From Cheiracanthium punctorium (lineage: Eukaryota > Arthropoda > Arachnida > Araneae > Cheiracanthiidae), in NCBI GenBank assembly GCA_038373885.1, contig JAWZYV010018244.1, forward strand, positions 372,001 to 436,000: a DNA stretch of 64,000 bases. Reading direction: 5' to 3'. Positions 52,701-57,388 of the stretch are shown piece after piece. The stretch's first letter is position 1; every line of letters starts with the position of its first letter. A model generated the notes under the pieces. It had not been told where the DNA came from. It ran no database searches and worked only from the letters and a program-made list of their open reading frames with translations. The translations under genes and the position numbers were made by a program.

Positions 52701-54795
52701 ATTTCTACTGCATTACATCCAGAAAAAGGATGTTAGAAATATCAATTTTAATTTTGTTTAGTTACACTCATGAATAATGATACACCTTCCAACTTAATGG
52801 AATAAGGAAAGAAAATAGGGCAGACACATGGATTGATACGTTTTTAATATATATACACTTTAGTGCATATTTAAAATCTGAAAGTGTTTCAAATTTTCTT
52901 TTTTTTCCTCCCTGTTTTTTGATAACAGCCAATATATCCAGAAGCTCTTCAGAATTAATATAGGACAAAAATAATTTGTACCTTTTTGTGGGTTTTTATC
53001 ATTAAATCATCTTATTTTTGTAACCAGGCGCAGCCCAACACGATAAGCAAGGTAAGCATTGCATCAGGGCACCATTTTGAACTCAAAAACTAAGAGAGTA
53101 TCTTTTTTTATGTTAGCAGGGGGCACCACTTAGCCTAGAACCGCCCCTGTTTGCAACCATCTTAATATCAAATTTGGTACTTACATATTATCCTGGTGGT
53201 CATTTTCGCCAAATGATGTTCCCAGTTTTGCATCAAATGTGCTGGGAAACTGTTGCATTGCTCGTCTTGGCAGACCGTCCAGATAATACGCAAGTACCTT
53301 AAATTTCATTCAGAATCTGAGAGATTTCAGTGCCAAGGAAGCTGGTGAGAAACAGGATTCTCTTCAAATGAGATTTATTAAGATGGCGAACCAACTGGTC
53401 ACTGGAGGTGGCTAGTTACTAATAAATTGCAAAGTGAAGTTTTCATTTAAAATTATTTCACTTTTCTTTACCCCTCACTAGTAAACAATTCATGAAATGC
53501 CCCATTGAACATTATGTTAAACACTATATAGGATTTAATAGATAAAACTAACTAGTTATGCAGATATTTTAGGGACTATGGAATAAACTTTCTACAACAG
53601 CGGCAACCACAGACTTCTTTTTGAGTGGGAGGGTGAGAGATGTAACCTTTATGGTAAAAAGTGCAATCATTATATAAAAATTAATTTCTGGAATTTTCCC
53701 CTTTTACTGGGAGGGGTGGGGGACGAGTGAACCTCCAACTCCAACCCCCTTAATAAGTATGCCAATGTTCTAAAACAACTGCCCATTTGATTTCATCACC
53801 AAAACGATGCAAAATTATCTGGTTTTAATTTATTAACCTTTAATTTCATTCTTGTTGCTACAATAAAAAAAAAAAAAAAATGTTTTAAGACCAATGAATG
53901 ATCTGTTAAGTAAATGATTTTTTTGGATCACGAAAAAAAAGTTAATGTATTTTTAAATGCAAGTAAAAATTTCTTTGCATTTATACTTTATACAGGTAAA
54001 CATCACTAAAAACACTCAAATGAAACTATCACAATCAAATGGAAGCAAATCCACTTATGGTGGGTTTTCAAAGCTACTGAATTAAAAATTTAGATGAAAT
54101 TTTATTTTGATAAACTGTAAAGGAGAAAATTTCCAGCAATGAAATATAACACGATAACATAATTCACGAGTCCGTTTTCAGTTTTTTAAAATTCAGTTTT
54201 GCAGCATATCAAAATATTTCTACATTGAAAAATTAAACATTACATTGAAATATTTAAGTAGTACCCAGTTATGAGAATTATTCTACCATTTTACTTAAAA
54301 TTACATCGCAATTAAACTCATCTTACTGTTGAGTAAACAACAGCTAGTAAAAATAATAATCAACGTAACCTTGCTTTAACAAATTGGTTAATTTAACTTA
54401 CGTAATATTACGGCAACTAAGTGTTTCGTTAGCTTTGCTAACTTTTTGCAGCTCAATATTAATAGTTTGATGTTTAAAATTAAATAAAGTAGCCGACGAT
54501 AGTAAGGAATTCATTTCCACTACTGTCATAATCCCCCCAAAAAGAAGTTACCCTCAATCCTTATCTGTGAAAATCAACAACACAATGTCCGATCGTCAAC
54601 GGAAGATAAAATGAATCATTCTGAGATAAGAGGAACAAAAACTTAGTTGCTTAGATCAGTGAACATGAAAGTTTGGACAAACAAAATGGACATTTAAAAC
54701 GTAGTTTAACAACATACGTACTTTAAATGTTCCAATGAGTGGGGATTTTTTGGTTTCCACATTCCACTAGAAAACCAACCTTTACCACGGAACAT
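4587..54795 (-). CDS. CLEC16A (ema): CLEC16A / Ema orthologue, whole gene (23 coding exons, 1078 aa)
   Basis: Joining 23 exons on the minus strand gives one frame of 3237 nt (1078 residues plus TAA) with no internal stop and matching phases at all 22 junctions. The order of motifs follows the CLEC16A family throughout: an N-terminal FPL domain (about residues 46-195; e.g. [20 protein letters not shown] and [18 protein letters not shown]), a helical middle with an acidic Ser-rich linker (354-432), [20 protein letters not shown], the block [12 protein letters not shown], and a Ser/Arg-rich low-complexity tail. No signal peptide or membrane segment is evident. Known family role: membrane-associated regulator of endosome maturation, Rab/HOPS trafficking and mitophagy. 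The start ATG has A at -3 and is followed by the conserved [12 protein letters not shown] region. Length is close to the human protein (about 1053 aa). The 5' UTR, promoter and poly(A) site were not identified; no AATAAA was seen close downstream of the stop. Confidence 0.95.
6220..7061. repeat. Recent ~418-bp tandem duplication
   Basis: Two units (6220-6637 and 6638-7061) are nearly identical, from CCCCTTCAGGTGTCCCACTC through ACAGGGTGTCCAGTGCTAAT to GTTAAGGGACCATATAAAT. They differ by a few substitutions and by the length of an AT microsatellite. It is inside intron 22. Confidence 0.9.
6716..7996. mobile_element. Probable long-TIR transposable element (non-autonomous)
   Basis: The second unit (from about 6716) and the sequence at about 7705-7996 are diverged inverted copies of each other for some 300 bp. 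The outer ends read TATACAGGGTGTCCAGTGCT and, reversed, TATACAGGATGTCCAGTGCT. Both contain CCAATGGCTATTTCCTAAAC and inner CTACGACCAAAATTC versions. The middle (7062-7700) is AT-rich and non-coding. The family cannot be assigned. Confidence 0.6.
8000..12370. other. Interior of CLEC16A intron 22; little recognisable
   Basis: AT-rich intron sequence. It has simple repeats (AT about 9289-9301, CT 11733-11749). A stretch at 8556-8620 (ATAATAAAAGAGAATGTCTG followed by TTTGTCTGTC) resembles the left ends of arthropod Helitrons, but no matching right end was found. A lone pogo-like end occurs near 8952 (TACAGTACAGTCCAGC). No gene seen. Confidence 0.4.
12440..13159 (-). pseudogene. hAT transposase relic
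   Basis: The frame reads [69 protein letters not shown] and [14 protein letters not shown], then KFSKHR. A TAG replaces the expected Trp at 12674-12676, and the same frame continues as [17 protein letters not shown] to about 12440. These are catalytic-domain blocks of arthropod hAT transposases; the Asp of SMDGP fits a catalytic acid. No intact N terminus (BED finger) or C-terminal dimerisation region is present. Confidence 0.8.
13204..13722. mobile_element. piggyBac-like MITE nested in the hAT relic
   Basis: Both borders are TTAA (13204-13207, 13719-13722), the piggyBac target. The terminal inverted repeats are CCTTCTCGTCACC at the left and GGTGACGAGAGGG at the right (one mismatch). 511 bp between the targets, non-coding. 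Removing it brings the hAT sequence together (AGGAGTT|TTAA|GGAGTG), so it inserted later. Confidence 0.8.
13860..14242 (-). CDS. CLEC16A (ema): CLEC16A coding exon 22 (residues 809-936)
   Basis: Ser/Arg/His-rich low-complexity segment (e.g. [20 protein letters not shown]), probably disordered and perhaps phosphorylated. Human CLEC16A has a similar but poorly alignable Ser-rich tail that includes KVPGFA; the [13 protein letters not shown] motif here corresponds. Acceptor TATGACAG, donor GTATGA. A hAT element ends 49 bp beyond the donor. Confidence 0.9.
14318..14735. mobile_element. pogo/Tc-like MITE in CLEC16A intron 21
   Basis: The left end TACAGTAGAGTCCCGATTAT and right end (reversed) TATAGTTGAGTCCTGATTAT are inverted repeats bordered by TA. 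CAGTNGA...CCGATTATC resembles pogo/Tigger-type termini. Non-coding, about 418 bp, starting 75 bp upstream of exon 22's acceptor. Confidence 0.65.
15278..15595. mobile_element. Second pogo-like MITE, intron 21
   Basis: The left end reads TACAGTAGAACCTGTCTTG and the right end, reversed, TACAGTTGAACCCCTGTAATC-type sequence, with TA on both sides. 318 bp, non-coding. Interior is AT-rich. Confidence 0.6.
15626..15769. mobile_element. Possible hAT-type MITE (CAGTGGTNCCCAACC)
   Basis: Left end CAGTGGTACCCAACCTTTTT resembles the widespread CAGTGGTTCYCAACC hAT terminus. The right end, reversed, is CAGCATTGGTTCCCATTCAG. Flanking duplication is not clear (CAGTAAAC versus TAAACAAT). Confidence 0.4.
16369..16663 (-). 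CDS. CLEC16A (ema): CLEC16A coding exon 21 (residues 711-808)
   Basis: The second-longest internal coding exon. It includes [15 protein letters not shown], then [20 protein letters not shown], a basic [19 protein letters not shown] helix and a Pro/Ser stretch. It matches DDSRALNITIHKP and DHIRCIIAKQRLAKGR of human. Acceptor GTCTTAG, donor GTAAGT. Confidence 0.97.
18797..18948 (-). CDS. CLEC16A (ema): CLEC16A coding exon 20 (residues 660-710)
   Basis: Encodes [20 protein letters not shown], then [20 protein letters not shown], matching [16 protein letters not shown] and the WGVVKFAGLLQ block of the human protein. Acceptor TTTCTAG, donor GTGTGT. Confidence 0.97.
19156..19211. repeat. Perfect 21-bp inverted repeat (hairpin), intron 19
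   Basis: GATGCTACTTGTAGTAACAT plus G, then a 14-nt AT-rich loop, then the exact reverse complement. It could be a footprint of a tiny fold-back element; no larger element boundary was found. Confidence 0.8.
19431..19551 (-). CDS. CLEC16A (ema): CLEC16A coding exon 19 (residues 620-659)
   Basis: Encodes [20 protein letters not shown] then [20 protein letters not shown], matching AIRVFFMLRSLSLQLRGEPE of human. Acceptor TTTTTCAG, donor GTAAGT. Confidence 0.96.
21265..22984 (+). mobile_element. hAT element derivative with BED finger, intron 18
   Basis: Left end CAGGGTTGGTATTTTGTC and right end (reversed) CAGGGTTGTTCTATTTCG form TIRs. Both subterminal regions contain GACAAAAT blocks. The flanks GCTCTGTG and GCACTGTG are a 7/8 match if one terminal base is lost. 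About 1.72 kb. The catalytic core is absent. Confidence 0.7.
22447..22770 (+). pseudogene. BED-type zinc finger fragment of a hAT transposase
   Basis: One frame reads [30 protein letters not shown], a TGA stop where Trp is expected, [12 protein letters not shown], then a Ser/Thr-rich linker. The spacing C-x2-C...H-x4-C (KECS..., H and KC) fits the BED finger at the N terminus of hAT transposases. It decays after about 100 codons. Confidence 0.6.
23204..23987 (+). mobile_element. Possible non-autonomous Helitron, intron 18
   Basis: The left side has TCCTATATAATAAATTGG and the right side ACGGGTATTCAGCTAG followed by T. A TC start, a short hairpin and a CTAG|T end are Helitron hallmarks. The interior phrase CATACCAAATTTGAGCTCAA is typical of arthropod Helitron-like repeats. 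No Rep/helicase coding is seen; ends are not certain. Confidence 0.4.
23393..23730. repeat. Diverged 173-bp tandem duplication
   Basis: Two units starting ACTTTTAAGTATTTCTCTCC at 23393 and 23566 share GTAATGTRTRAGAAATATTT and CATACCAAATTTGAG. The second is more diverged at its end. It lies inside the possible Helitron. Confidence 0.8.
24078..24206 (-). CDS. CLEC16A (ema): CLEC16A coding exon 18 (residues 577-619)
   Basis: Encodes [20 protein letters not shown] then [20 protein letters not shown], one of the strongest family signatures. Donor GTAAGA. Confidence 0.97.
24318..24368 (-). CDS. CLEC16A (ema): CLEC16A coding exon 17 (residues 560-576)
   Basis: A 51-nt exon encoding [17 protein letters not shown], nearly identical to the family [13 protein letters not shown] motif. 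Acceptor ATTTCAG, donor GTAAAA. Confidence 0.96.
24787..24941 (-). CDS. CLEC16A (ema): CLEC16A coding exon 16 (residues 508-559)
   Basis: Encodes [20 protein letters not shown] and later [14 protein letters not shown], matching KIRLATLELSCLLLKQ and EESVHLVRHFYKGE of human. Acceptor TTCATAG, donor GTGAGT. Confidence 0.95.
25292..27019. mobile_element. hAT-like element, family member 1, intron 15
   Basis: The left end is CAGGGTGTCCACCATGTCAG; the right end, TTGTCAGTGGACACCGG, is its mutated inverse. Near the left end is TTTTAGTTGCCAAAATAGTA. Similar phrases occur at 35272-36834 and 43204-43903. No transposase frame is visible; the TSD is unclear. Confidence 0.55.
27080..27149 (-). CDS. CLEC16A (ema): CLEC16A coding exon 15 (residues 485-507)
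   Basis: Encodes [20 protein letters not shown] then CQY, matching TYNHPLAERLIRIM. Acceptor TTTTCAG, donor GTAAGT. A hAT-like repeat ends about 60 bp beyond the donor. Confidence 0.93.
27957..28024. repeat. Three short tandem units in intron 14
   Basis: TTTCAATGAACATTTC is repeated three times at 20-27 bp spacing. Confidence 0.8.
28810..28862 (-). CDS. CLEC16A (ema): CLEC16A coding exon 14 (residues 467-484)
   Basis: A 53-nt exon encoding [18 protein letters not shown], aligned with the GMDPEKLERIQLP region. Acceptor TTTCAG, donor GTATGT. Phase links precisely to both neighbours. Confidence 0.88.
29255..29605. repeat. Direct repeat pair, intron 13
   Basis: Two diverged copies start AAAATCAATGATATTTCT at about 29255 and 29505 (250 bp apart). 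Each continues through GCTGYGAATG, then AACA..., and ends near AAGTCTSxGxCTCCTGT. Possibly fragments of one unrecognised element. Confidence 0.55.
30750..31240 (+). pseudogene. Possible Penelope-like retroelement C-terminal (GIY-YIG-like) relic
   Basis: From about 30955 a frame reads [40 protein letters not shown], and [17 protein letters not shown]. The YIGxTKRxxxxRxxxH pattern followed by an ALSR...I.F helix resembles the GIY-YIG endonuclease of Penelope-like elements. An upstream frame (30760-30975) is shifted by one base, suggesting decay. The similarity is short, so this is tentative. Confidence 0.35.
34029..34129 (-). CDS. CLEC16A (ema): CLEC16A coding exon 13 (residues 433-466)
   Basis: Encodes [20 protein letters not shown] then [13 protein letters not shown], matching RPFLDMVYHAL...HALFVLCLLYAM of the human protein. 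Acceptor TTTTTAG, donor GTAATA. Confidence 0.95.
34248..34390. repeat. Fold-back element, ~70-bp arms, intron 12
   Basis: A near-perfect palindrome: AAAACTTTGTGAAAAAAACA through AAGGCGTAACGAT, then the inverse TCGTTACGCCTTGAAGTAAC. The centre GAAAAACGGTTTTCGG is at about 34319. About two mismatches. A diverged partial relative, preceded by the same AAAAAACTGGTGTTAAAAG, lies at 47186-47280. Confidence 0.85.
35272..36834. mobile_element. hAT-like element, family member 2, intron 12
   Basis: Left CAGGGCTGCCACCGCTC and right GGTGGCAGCCCATCCCT are inverted relatives. Interior near-end phrases include AAAAATAGTTGCCAAAATAG and AGTCGCTTTTAGGCC/AAATAGTAGCAAACAG, as in the other two members. A T15 run is at 36707. 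TSD not evident. No coding frame recognised. Confidence 0.55.
36898..36991 (-). CDS. CLEC16A (ema): CLEC16A coding exon 12 (residues 402-432)
   Basis: Encodes [20 protein letters not shown] then [12 protein letters not shown], equivalent to the TTDEEKSAA...WSRPFLD stretch of human CLEC16A. Acceptor TTTGTAG, donor GTATTT. A repeat element ends about 63 bp beyond the donor. Confidence 0.92.
38399..38404 (-). promoter_or_regulatory. Non-canonical GC 5' splice site of CLEC16A intron 11
   Basis: On the minus strand the junction reads CAG|GCAAGT. GC donors normally need a strong surrounding match (AG|GCAAGT), as here. Using this site gives phase 1, which exon 12 requires. No GT nearby restores the frame as simply. 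Confidence 0.8.
38405..38549 (-). CDS. CLEC16A (ema): CLEC16A coding exon 11 (residues 354-401), GC donor
   Basis: Ser/Asp/Glu-rich linker ([20 protein letters not shown], then [15 protein letters not shown]). This part of the family is poorly conserved, so the call rests on frame, acceptor (TATACAG) and position. The donor reads CAG|GCAAGT, a GC-AG splice site in its usual strong context. Phase 1 joins exon 12 exactly. Confidence 0.85.
38740..38997 (+). other. Unrecognised 85-codon open frame, intron 10
   Basis: Encodes [20 protein letters not shown] and later [16 protein letters not shown]. The start sits in a small inverted repeat (CACTTATCGACCG / GGCCGATAAGTGTG). Composition looks more protein-like than nearby random frames, and similar coding-like sequence continues after the stop. 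I do not recognise a family; it may be a decayed element fragment. Confidence 0.2.
40005..40072 (-). ncRNA. tRNA-like sequence (tRNA pseudogene or SINE head)
   Basis: The minus strand folds partly as a tRNA. The T arm CTGGGTTTGATCCCCAG has a perfect 5-bp stem, the D arm AGC...GCT has loop CCTGTAGTATA, and the ends TCAGAGT/GCTCTGG nearly pair. The anticodon arm is weak, so not a functional tRNA call. Confidence 0.4.
40284..41696. mobile_element. pogo-like non-autonomous element, intron 10
   Basis: TIRs CAGTGATTGCCGCTTATTTT (left) and, reversed right end, CAGTGGTCGCCACTTATTCT, both followed by GGTCAC. TA lies on each side (40282-40283, 41697-41698). 1413 bp. No DDE transposase seen. An AT microsatellite is at about 41445-41475. 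Confidence 0.7.
41443..41475. repeat. AT microsatellite within the pogo-like element
   Basis: A run of (TA)n inside the 40284-41696 element. Similar AT runs occur at 42891-42915, 60291-60309 and 61921-61950. Confidence 0.9.
41750..41851 (-). CDS. CLEC16A (ema): CLEC16A coding exon 10 (residues 320-353)
   Basis: Encodes [20 protein letters not shown] then [14 protein letters not shown], matching VFLIIHHAPLVNSLAEVILNG of the human protein. Donor GTAAGT. A pogo-like element ends 53 bp into the downstream intron. Confidence 0.95.
42052..42102 (-). CDS. CLEC16A (ema): CLEC16A coding exon 9 (residues 303-319)
   Basis: A short 51-nt exon (17 codons) encoding [17 protein letters not shown], the family's xxPxISxxVSLxLLSQ segment. 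Acceptor TTTCAG, donor GTATTA. In phase with its neighbours, so skipping would not shift the frame. Confidence 0.93.
42279..42361 (-). ncRNA. Degenerate tRNA-like sequence (Ser/Leu type)
   Basis: The minus strand has AATGGCTGAGTGGCCTAC (A-box-like, as in tRNA-Ser/Leu), an extended variable region, and GGATTGAAACCCC (B-box-like, two changes from GGTTCGAANCC). Acceptor pairing is poor. A tRNA pseudogene or SINE head. Confidence 0.35.
42651..42840 (-). CDS. CLEC16A (ema): CLEC16A coding exon 8 (residues 239-302)
   Basis: Contains [20 protein letters not shown] and later [20 protein letters not shown], both conserved family blocks. Acceptor TTTGTAG, donor GTATGT. Confidence 0.96.
43204..43903. 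mobile_element. hAT-like element, family member 3, intron 7
   Basis: Left end CAGGGTTGAATACTAC, right end GCCAATGGGCACCCTG. Internal TTTTAGTAGCCAAAATAGTA and CTTTATCTTTGATTTAGTAG are shared with the 25292 member (CTTTATCTTTAATTTAGTAG). 700 bp, non-coding, with A-runs. Confidence 0.55.
44404..44672. mobile_element. piggyBac-like TTAA MITE, intron 7
   Basis: TTAA at both borders (44404-44407, 44669-44672). TIRs are CCCTTTGTGCACCATG and, at the right, CATGGTGTGCAAGGA. 269 bp, non-coding. A different TIR from the 13204 element. Confidence 0.6.
45092..45596. mobile_element. hAT-like MITE, intron 7
   Basis: Left end CAGGGGTCAGTCCAGCC and right end, reversed, CAGGGGTCTGTCCAGG. The right interior has repeats of TTTTGNRAAGGGTC. 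505 bp. No clear TSD (ACAACCAT versus ACTATTTA). Confidence 0.6.
45804..45927 (-). CDS. CLEC16A (ema): CLEC16A coding exon 7 (residues 198-238)
   Basis: Encodes [20 protein letters not shown], then [16 protein letters not shown], matching the family's [18 protein letters not shown] motif. Acceptor TTTACAG, donor GTAGGT. Confidence 0.96.
46893..46998 (-). CDS. CLEC16A (ema): CLEC16A coding exon 6 (residues 163-197)
   Basis: Encodes [20 protein letters not shown] followed by [15 protein letters not shown], which closes the FPL domain. Donor GTAACT; ends one base into the Val codon completed by exon 7. Confidence 0.97.
47186..47280. repeat. Diverged relative of the 34248 fold-back, intron 5
   Basis: Starts AAAAAACTGGTGTTAAAAG, then AAATTTTGTAAAATATAATA and ACACAAGTGCCTTTTATTAC. 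It parallels the outer arm of the fold-back at 34248 but without the second arm. Confidence 0.5.
47397..47477 (-). CDS. CLEC16A (ema): CLEC16A coding exon 5 (residues 136-162)
   Basis: A phase 0-0 exon encoding [20 protein letters not shown] and IHFFYNE, the invariant [11 protein letters not shown] segment of the FPL domain. Donor GTAAGA. Confidence 0.97.
47553..47620 (-). CDS. CLEC16A (ema): CLEC16A coding exon 4 (residues 113-135)
   Basis: Encodes [20 protein letters not shown] then DEE. Acceptor TTTTTTTAG, donor GTAAGT. FPL domain. The intron that follows is only 75 bp, the shortest in the gene. Confidence 0.97.
47898..47936. repeat. Perfect 18-bp hairpin, intron 3
   Basis: GATTAGTGCAGTTCTGTG, loop ATG, then CACAGAACTGCACTAATC. 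No element boundary recognised. Confidence 0.85.
48347..48480 (-). CDS. CLEC16A (ema): CLEC16A coding exon 3 (residues 68-112)
   Basis: Encodes [17 protein letters not shown], then [20 protein letters not shown], near-identical to the animal family consensus. Acceptor ATTTTAG, donor GTGAGT. Core of the FPL domain. Confidence 0.97.
50504..50685. mobile_element. hAT-type MITE with perfect 8-bp TSD, intron 2
   Basis: Ends CATGGGCGCCCATAGG and CCTATGGGCGCCCATG are exact inverse repeats. CACAAGGG flanks both sides (50496-50503, 50686-50693). 182 bp with CCCCCC tracts and repeated GCCNCCCYCTAGAAAAA. The unusual CATGGGC terminus makes the family uncertain, but the 8-bp TSD points to hAT-type. Confidence 0.8.
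51176..51343 (-). repeat. 5'-truncated SINE copy, intron 2
   Basis: Matches the body of the SINE at 56195-56432 (GATCTGCYAAGRATGGGG, AGGACTTTC, CCAAAACTCYAGACC) but lacks its tRNA-derived head. A small hairpin GACCATTAGAT/ATCTAATGGTC is at 51303-51337. Confidence 0.7.
51658..51786 (-). CDS. CLEC16A (ema): CLEC16A coding exon 2 (residues 25-67)
   Basis: Encodes [20 protein letters not shown] and then [19 protein letters not shown], the start of the FPL domain and among the most conserved parts of the family. Acceptor TTTTCAG, donor GTAAGT; ends two bases into the Asp codon completed by exon 3. Confidence 0.97.
52600..52760 (-). other. Short coding-like stretch of unknown origin, intron 1/2 flank
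   Basis: The minus-strand frame [20 protein letters not shown] then LNESFENLF is open for about 35 codons. It is not part of CLEC16A and has no recognised family; most likely a fragment of an old element or chance. Confidence 0.15.
53025..53149. mobile_element. hAT-type MITE, intron 1
   Basis: Left end CAGGCGCAGCCCAACACG, right end ACCGCCCCTG. Flanks TTTGTAAC and TTTGCAAC match at 7 of 8 positions. 125 bp. Confidence 0.6.
53177..53297. mobile_element. MITE with GTACTTRCRTATTAT termini, copy A (intron 1)
   Basis: Left GTACTTACATATTATCCTGG and right (reversed) GTACTTGCGTATTATCTGG form TIRs. 121 bp. It shares TIRs with 57039-57187. Confidence 0.65.
54722..54795 (-). CDS. CLEC16A (ema): CLEC16A coding exon 1 (residues 1-24)
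   Basis: Begins ATG and encodes [20 protein letters not shown] followed by LEHLK, matching the conserved family start (basic/Gly-rich leader, then HSLxHLKYLYHVL). The donor is GTACGT. The exon ends after two bases of the Lys codon. Upstream non-coding exons are possible but were not found. Confidence 0.88.
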
Positions 54796-55425
54796 TATTG
54801 CAACAAGACATTCGAATAAAAATTAAAATCTCTAGTTATTTGTAATACATCATACTAAATTTAGCTCTTTAATAAAATAATCAATTTAGTACATGTATAA
54901 ACAATTGTATTAATTTTAAAAGCGTATCGACAAAACAATAACCCTTTATTGTACCAGCTTGCTAAGTAGTGCCATCTAGGGGCCAGATTGTGCTTTTATG
55001 TTGTTTGTGTTTATATCTTAACAACCCCTACTGAGTAAAATACATGCCTGTTTTGAGTAGAGTATCATAAAAACGGCATTAACCCAGAAAAAAGGATCTT
55101 AAATACACGAATTTAAATTATATTTAACCTCTTCACTAGAAAATTGAAGATTTGCTTAACAAGTTCAATTTGATTACATGACATTTCCCTTTTTTTGGGG
55201 ACGGATTTTTTTTTTTTTTTTACGGGGGGGGGGGGGGATTTGCCCCCAAAATGTTGCCAAATGTGAAATTGCAATTGGGACAGAATCAATGATATTTCCT
55301 TCATTTTATATGTGTTAACAATGCATTAGTTGAGTTGCATAGTTTATTTGAGAGACGAATAAAATATTCCCAAATTTTGCATCAGAAATGGGGACACCAC
55401 GCTGATTCGTTACCATTTATTTGGC
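54796..55425. other. Immediate upstream flank of CLEC16A ATG
   Basis: AT-rich sequence that should contain the 5' UTR and possibly a promoter or 5' non-coding exon. No TATA/Inr arrangement or CpG island could be called with confidence. A T17/G13 run is at 55209-55237. Confidence 0.4.
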
Positions 55426-55752
55426 CTTGGTCCGGACCGGAGTGGCTATTCGGACAGACGGTGCCATTAGCCGCAGGCTATGCAATGATGCATTGAAAAT
55501 TTTATAAGTATTTAGACCTAAAAGAAAGCGCATTTCGTTCCAAACATCAATTTTAAAAATTCCCTTTATCTTATTCAGAAGCGTTTCAGCATCTTTTGAT
55601 TTATGGTAAAAAGATGCTTTATCGTTTTTCTCTGAATCATCCTTTTAATTTTTTGTCTTTTGCACAAAACATTGTAAGTAAAATGACACATTTCTCCGAA
55701 TAGCGTGTAAGCTAATGGCACTGTCGGTCCGGATAGCAACGGCCGTTCTGGT
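55426..55752. mobile_element. GC-rich-ended inverted-repeat element
   Basis: Left GTCCGGACCGGAGTGGCTAT and right (reversed) ACGGCCGTTGCTATCCGGAC are related for about 50 bp, both running into GACNGTGCCATTAGC. About 327 bp, AT-rich middle, non-coding. TSD not resolved. Confidence 0.6.
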
Positions 55753-56194
55753 CCTGGTCACGGTCAGCTGAGGCAGAGAGTGGGGTAGTGAGGAGGGAGA
55801 CTATCATGATCCGGGAGCCGCTCGCATGGGGGCGCCAAATCGTCTCTAAGACAATGATTTCACAAACAATAGAAAAGGAAAACTAGGGGCACCAAAGAAG
55901 TTCGCTACGCCACTGCTTTGGCTCGTCGAAGTGCTCTATAAAAGTTCAGTCAAATGATTGTTTCATGGTAACAAATTGAGATTTTCCCCCCAACCGTGGG
56001 TTCTATGTAAATAATTGATTTCACAACAAAAAACGAAAACAAAAAAGTGTTTTTTAGTTTTCCGTTACATTTCGAAAACTACCAGTTTTTTCGATGACCA
56101 ATTTACACAAAATAAAAGAAAACAAAATTTACTACAATTGTACTAGCAAACTTTGATTCTTTGACAAGCGGCTACAGCTCTAGTTTGTTTGTTT

Positions 56195-56432
56195 GCTTGT
56201 GTGATTACGGCAAAGCTAGGTTGGGGCGATCTGCCAAGAATGGGGGGTGCCTTGGCAGGAGGACTTTCTAAGGGGTTCTAACGCGTATTCAAGTTACATC
56301 CGGAGTAAACCTACCAAAACTCCAGACCGTTAGACCGACAGCCGCGCGATGGGACCCGAACCCGAGACCTTCACACTTCAGCCGTCTACCATTTTAAGTA
56401 GTATAACCACTGAGCCACGGTGAGGCGGCTAC
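56195..56432 (-). repeat. tRNA-derived SINE, full-length copy
   Basis: The minus strand starts GTAGCCGCCTCACCGTGGCTCAGTGG-type sequence, with an A box (TGGCTCAGTGGTTA) and a B box (GGTTCGGGTCCC). The body then runs through GGTCTGGAGTTTTGG and AAAGTCCTCCTGCCAAGGCA to an A-rich tail (CACAAGCAAACAAACAAAC). RNA polymerase III promoter expected. A headless relative is at 51176-51343. Confidence 0.75.
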
Positions 56433-57038
56433 AGAGCTAGAGCTCGCTGAAAACATTGATCCCCACATAACTGTACATAATATGAGAGAAATAGTTTTTT
56501 TTTCCTTAGATCCCGTAAAAGAACTAAAAATGCTACTTACACCATTTTCAATAAGGTACCTGGTATTTCACATAGAAAAAACATAAATTTCGCAAAATCG
56601 ATGCATATTTACAGCAGTTAGAAGACTGGACGGGTGGACAACAAAACAGACAAATAAACCGAAATCATTAAGACCTCTCGCTGGTAAGTTAAAAACATAA
56701 ATATTCTTTTTATACAACATAACGGTATCGGACGAACACGGAGAGAGAGAAATTTATTCTTTTAAGGGTTAGCAGTCTAAATTTATTTCCCACACGCTAA
56801 AGATTCAAAGATTTCTATTTTGTTCCATGTAAATCCATTAACCAGTTTCGGGTTGTAATGCATTAACGGATTTTCGTTGGTCGGAGAAATTCCTCCCACT
56901 CCTAGGCAGATAGCCCTTAGCCATTCCTTAACAAAACACAATACACTAAATAGGTTAATTACAGCGCGAATAACGAATTTTCAAAATTCCCAATGAAATC
57001 GTCATAGCTTAATATAATCACATTAGATATTTTTCGAG

Positions 57039-57187
57039 GTACTTACGTATTATCCCGTAGGTCCGCCAAGATAAATGCCGGACACATGAAATTATTGATG
57101 GTTCGGAATACGGTTGGCAACAGTTTGCCAGCAAATTCAGGAAAAAATAGTTTGGCGTTAATGACCGTCGGTATAATACGCAAGCAT
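57039..57187. mobile_element. MITE with GTACTTRCRTATTAT termini, copy B
   Basis: Left GTACTTACGTATTATCCCG and right (reversed) TGCTTGCGTATTATACCGAC are TIRs. About 149 bp. Its left end mimics a splice donor (GTAAGT on the minus strand), but the inverted repeat explains it. Confidence 0.6.
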
Positions 57188-57388
57188 GTTTTTCGATTTA
57201 TTGCCACATAATGAAAATATCGCTAAGTTCGGTTCATTTTTAAAGCAATTTTTTTCGCACCCTATTTGGCAATTTATCGCAAAAGTTGCCAACATTGGCA
57301 TCTTTTGGCGCAACTTTTGAGAGAGGTACACGATCGTTGTCGGATTATTAGCTAATCATATTGAGGATATTATTCTGTGCTTTAAATA

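Noticed and set aside
55860..55915. Lone CTACGCCACTG end of the CAGTRGCGTAGCC MITE family
   Set aside because: No partner end or duplication found nearby, so no element can be delimited.
57039..57060. Candidate 5' non-coding exon donor (GTAAGT on the minus strand) upstream of CLEC16A
   Set aside because: The same sequence is the terminal inverted repeat of a small MITE, with an inverse partner at about 57166-57187 and a related copy at 53177-53297.
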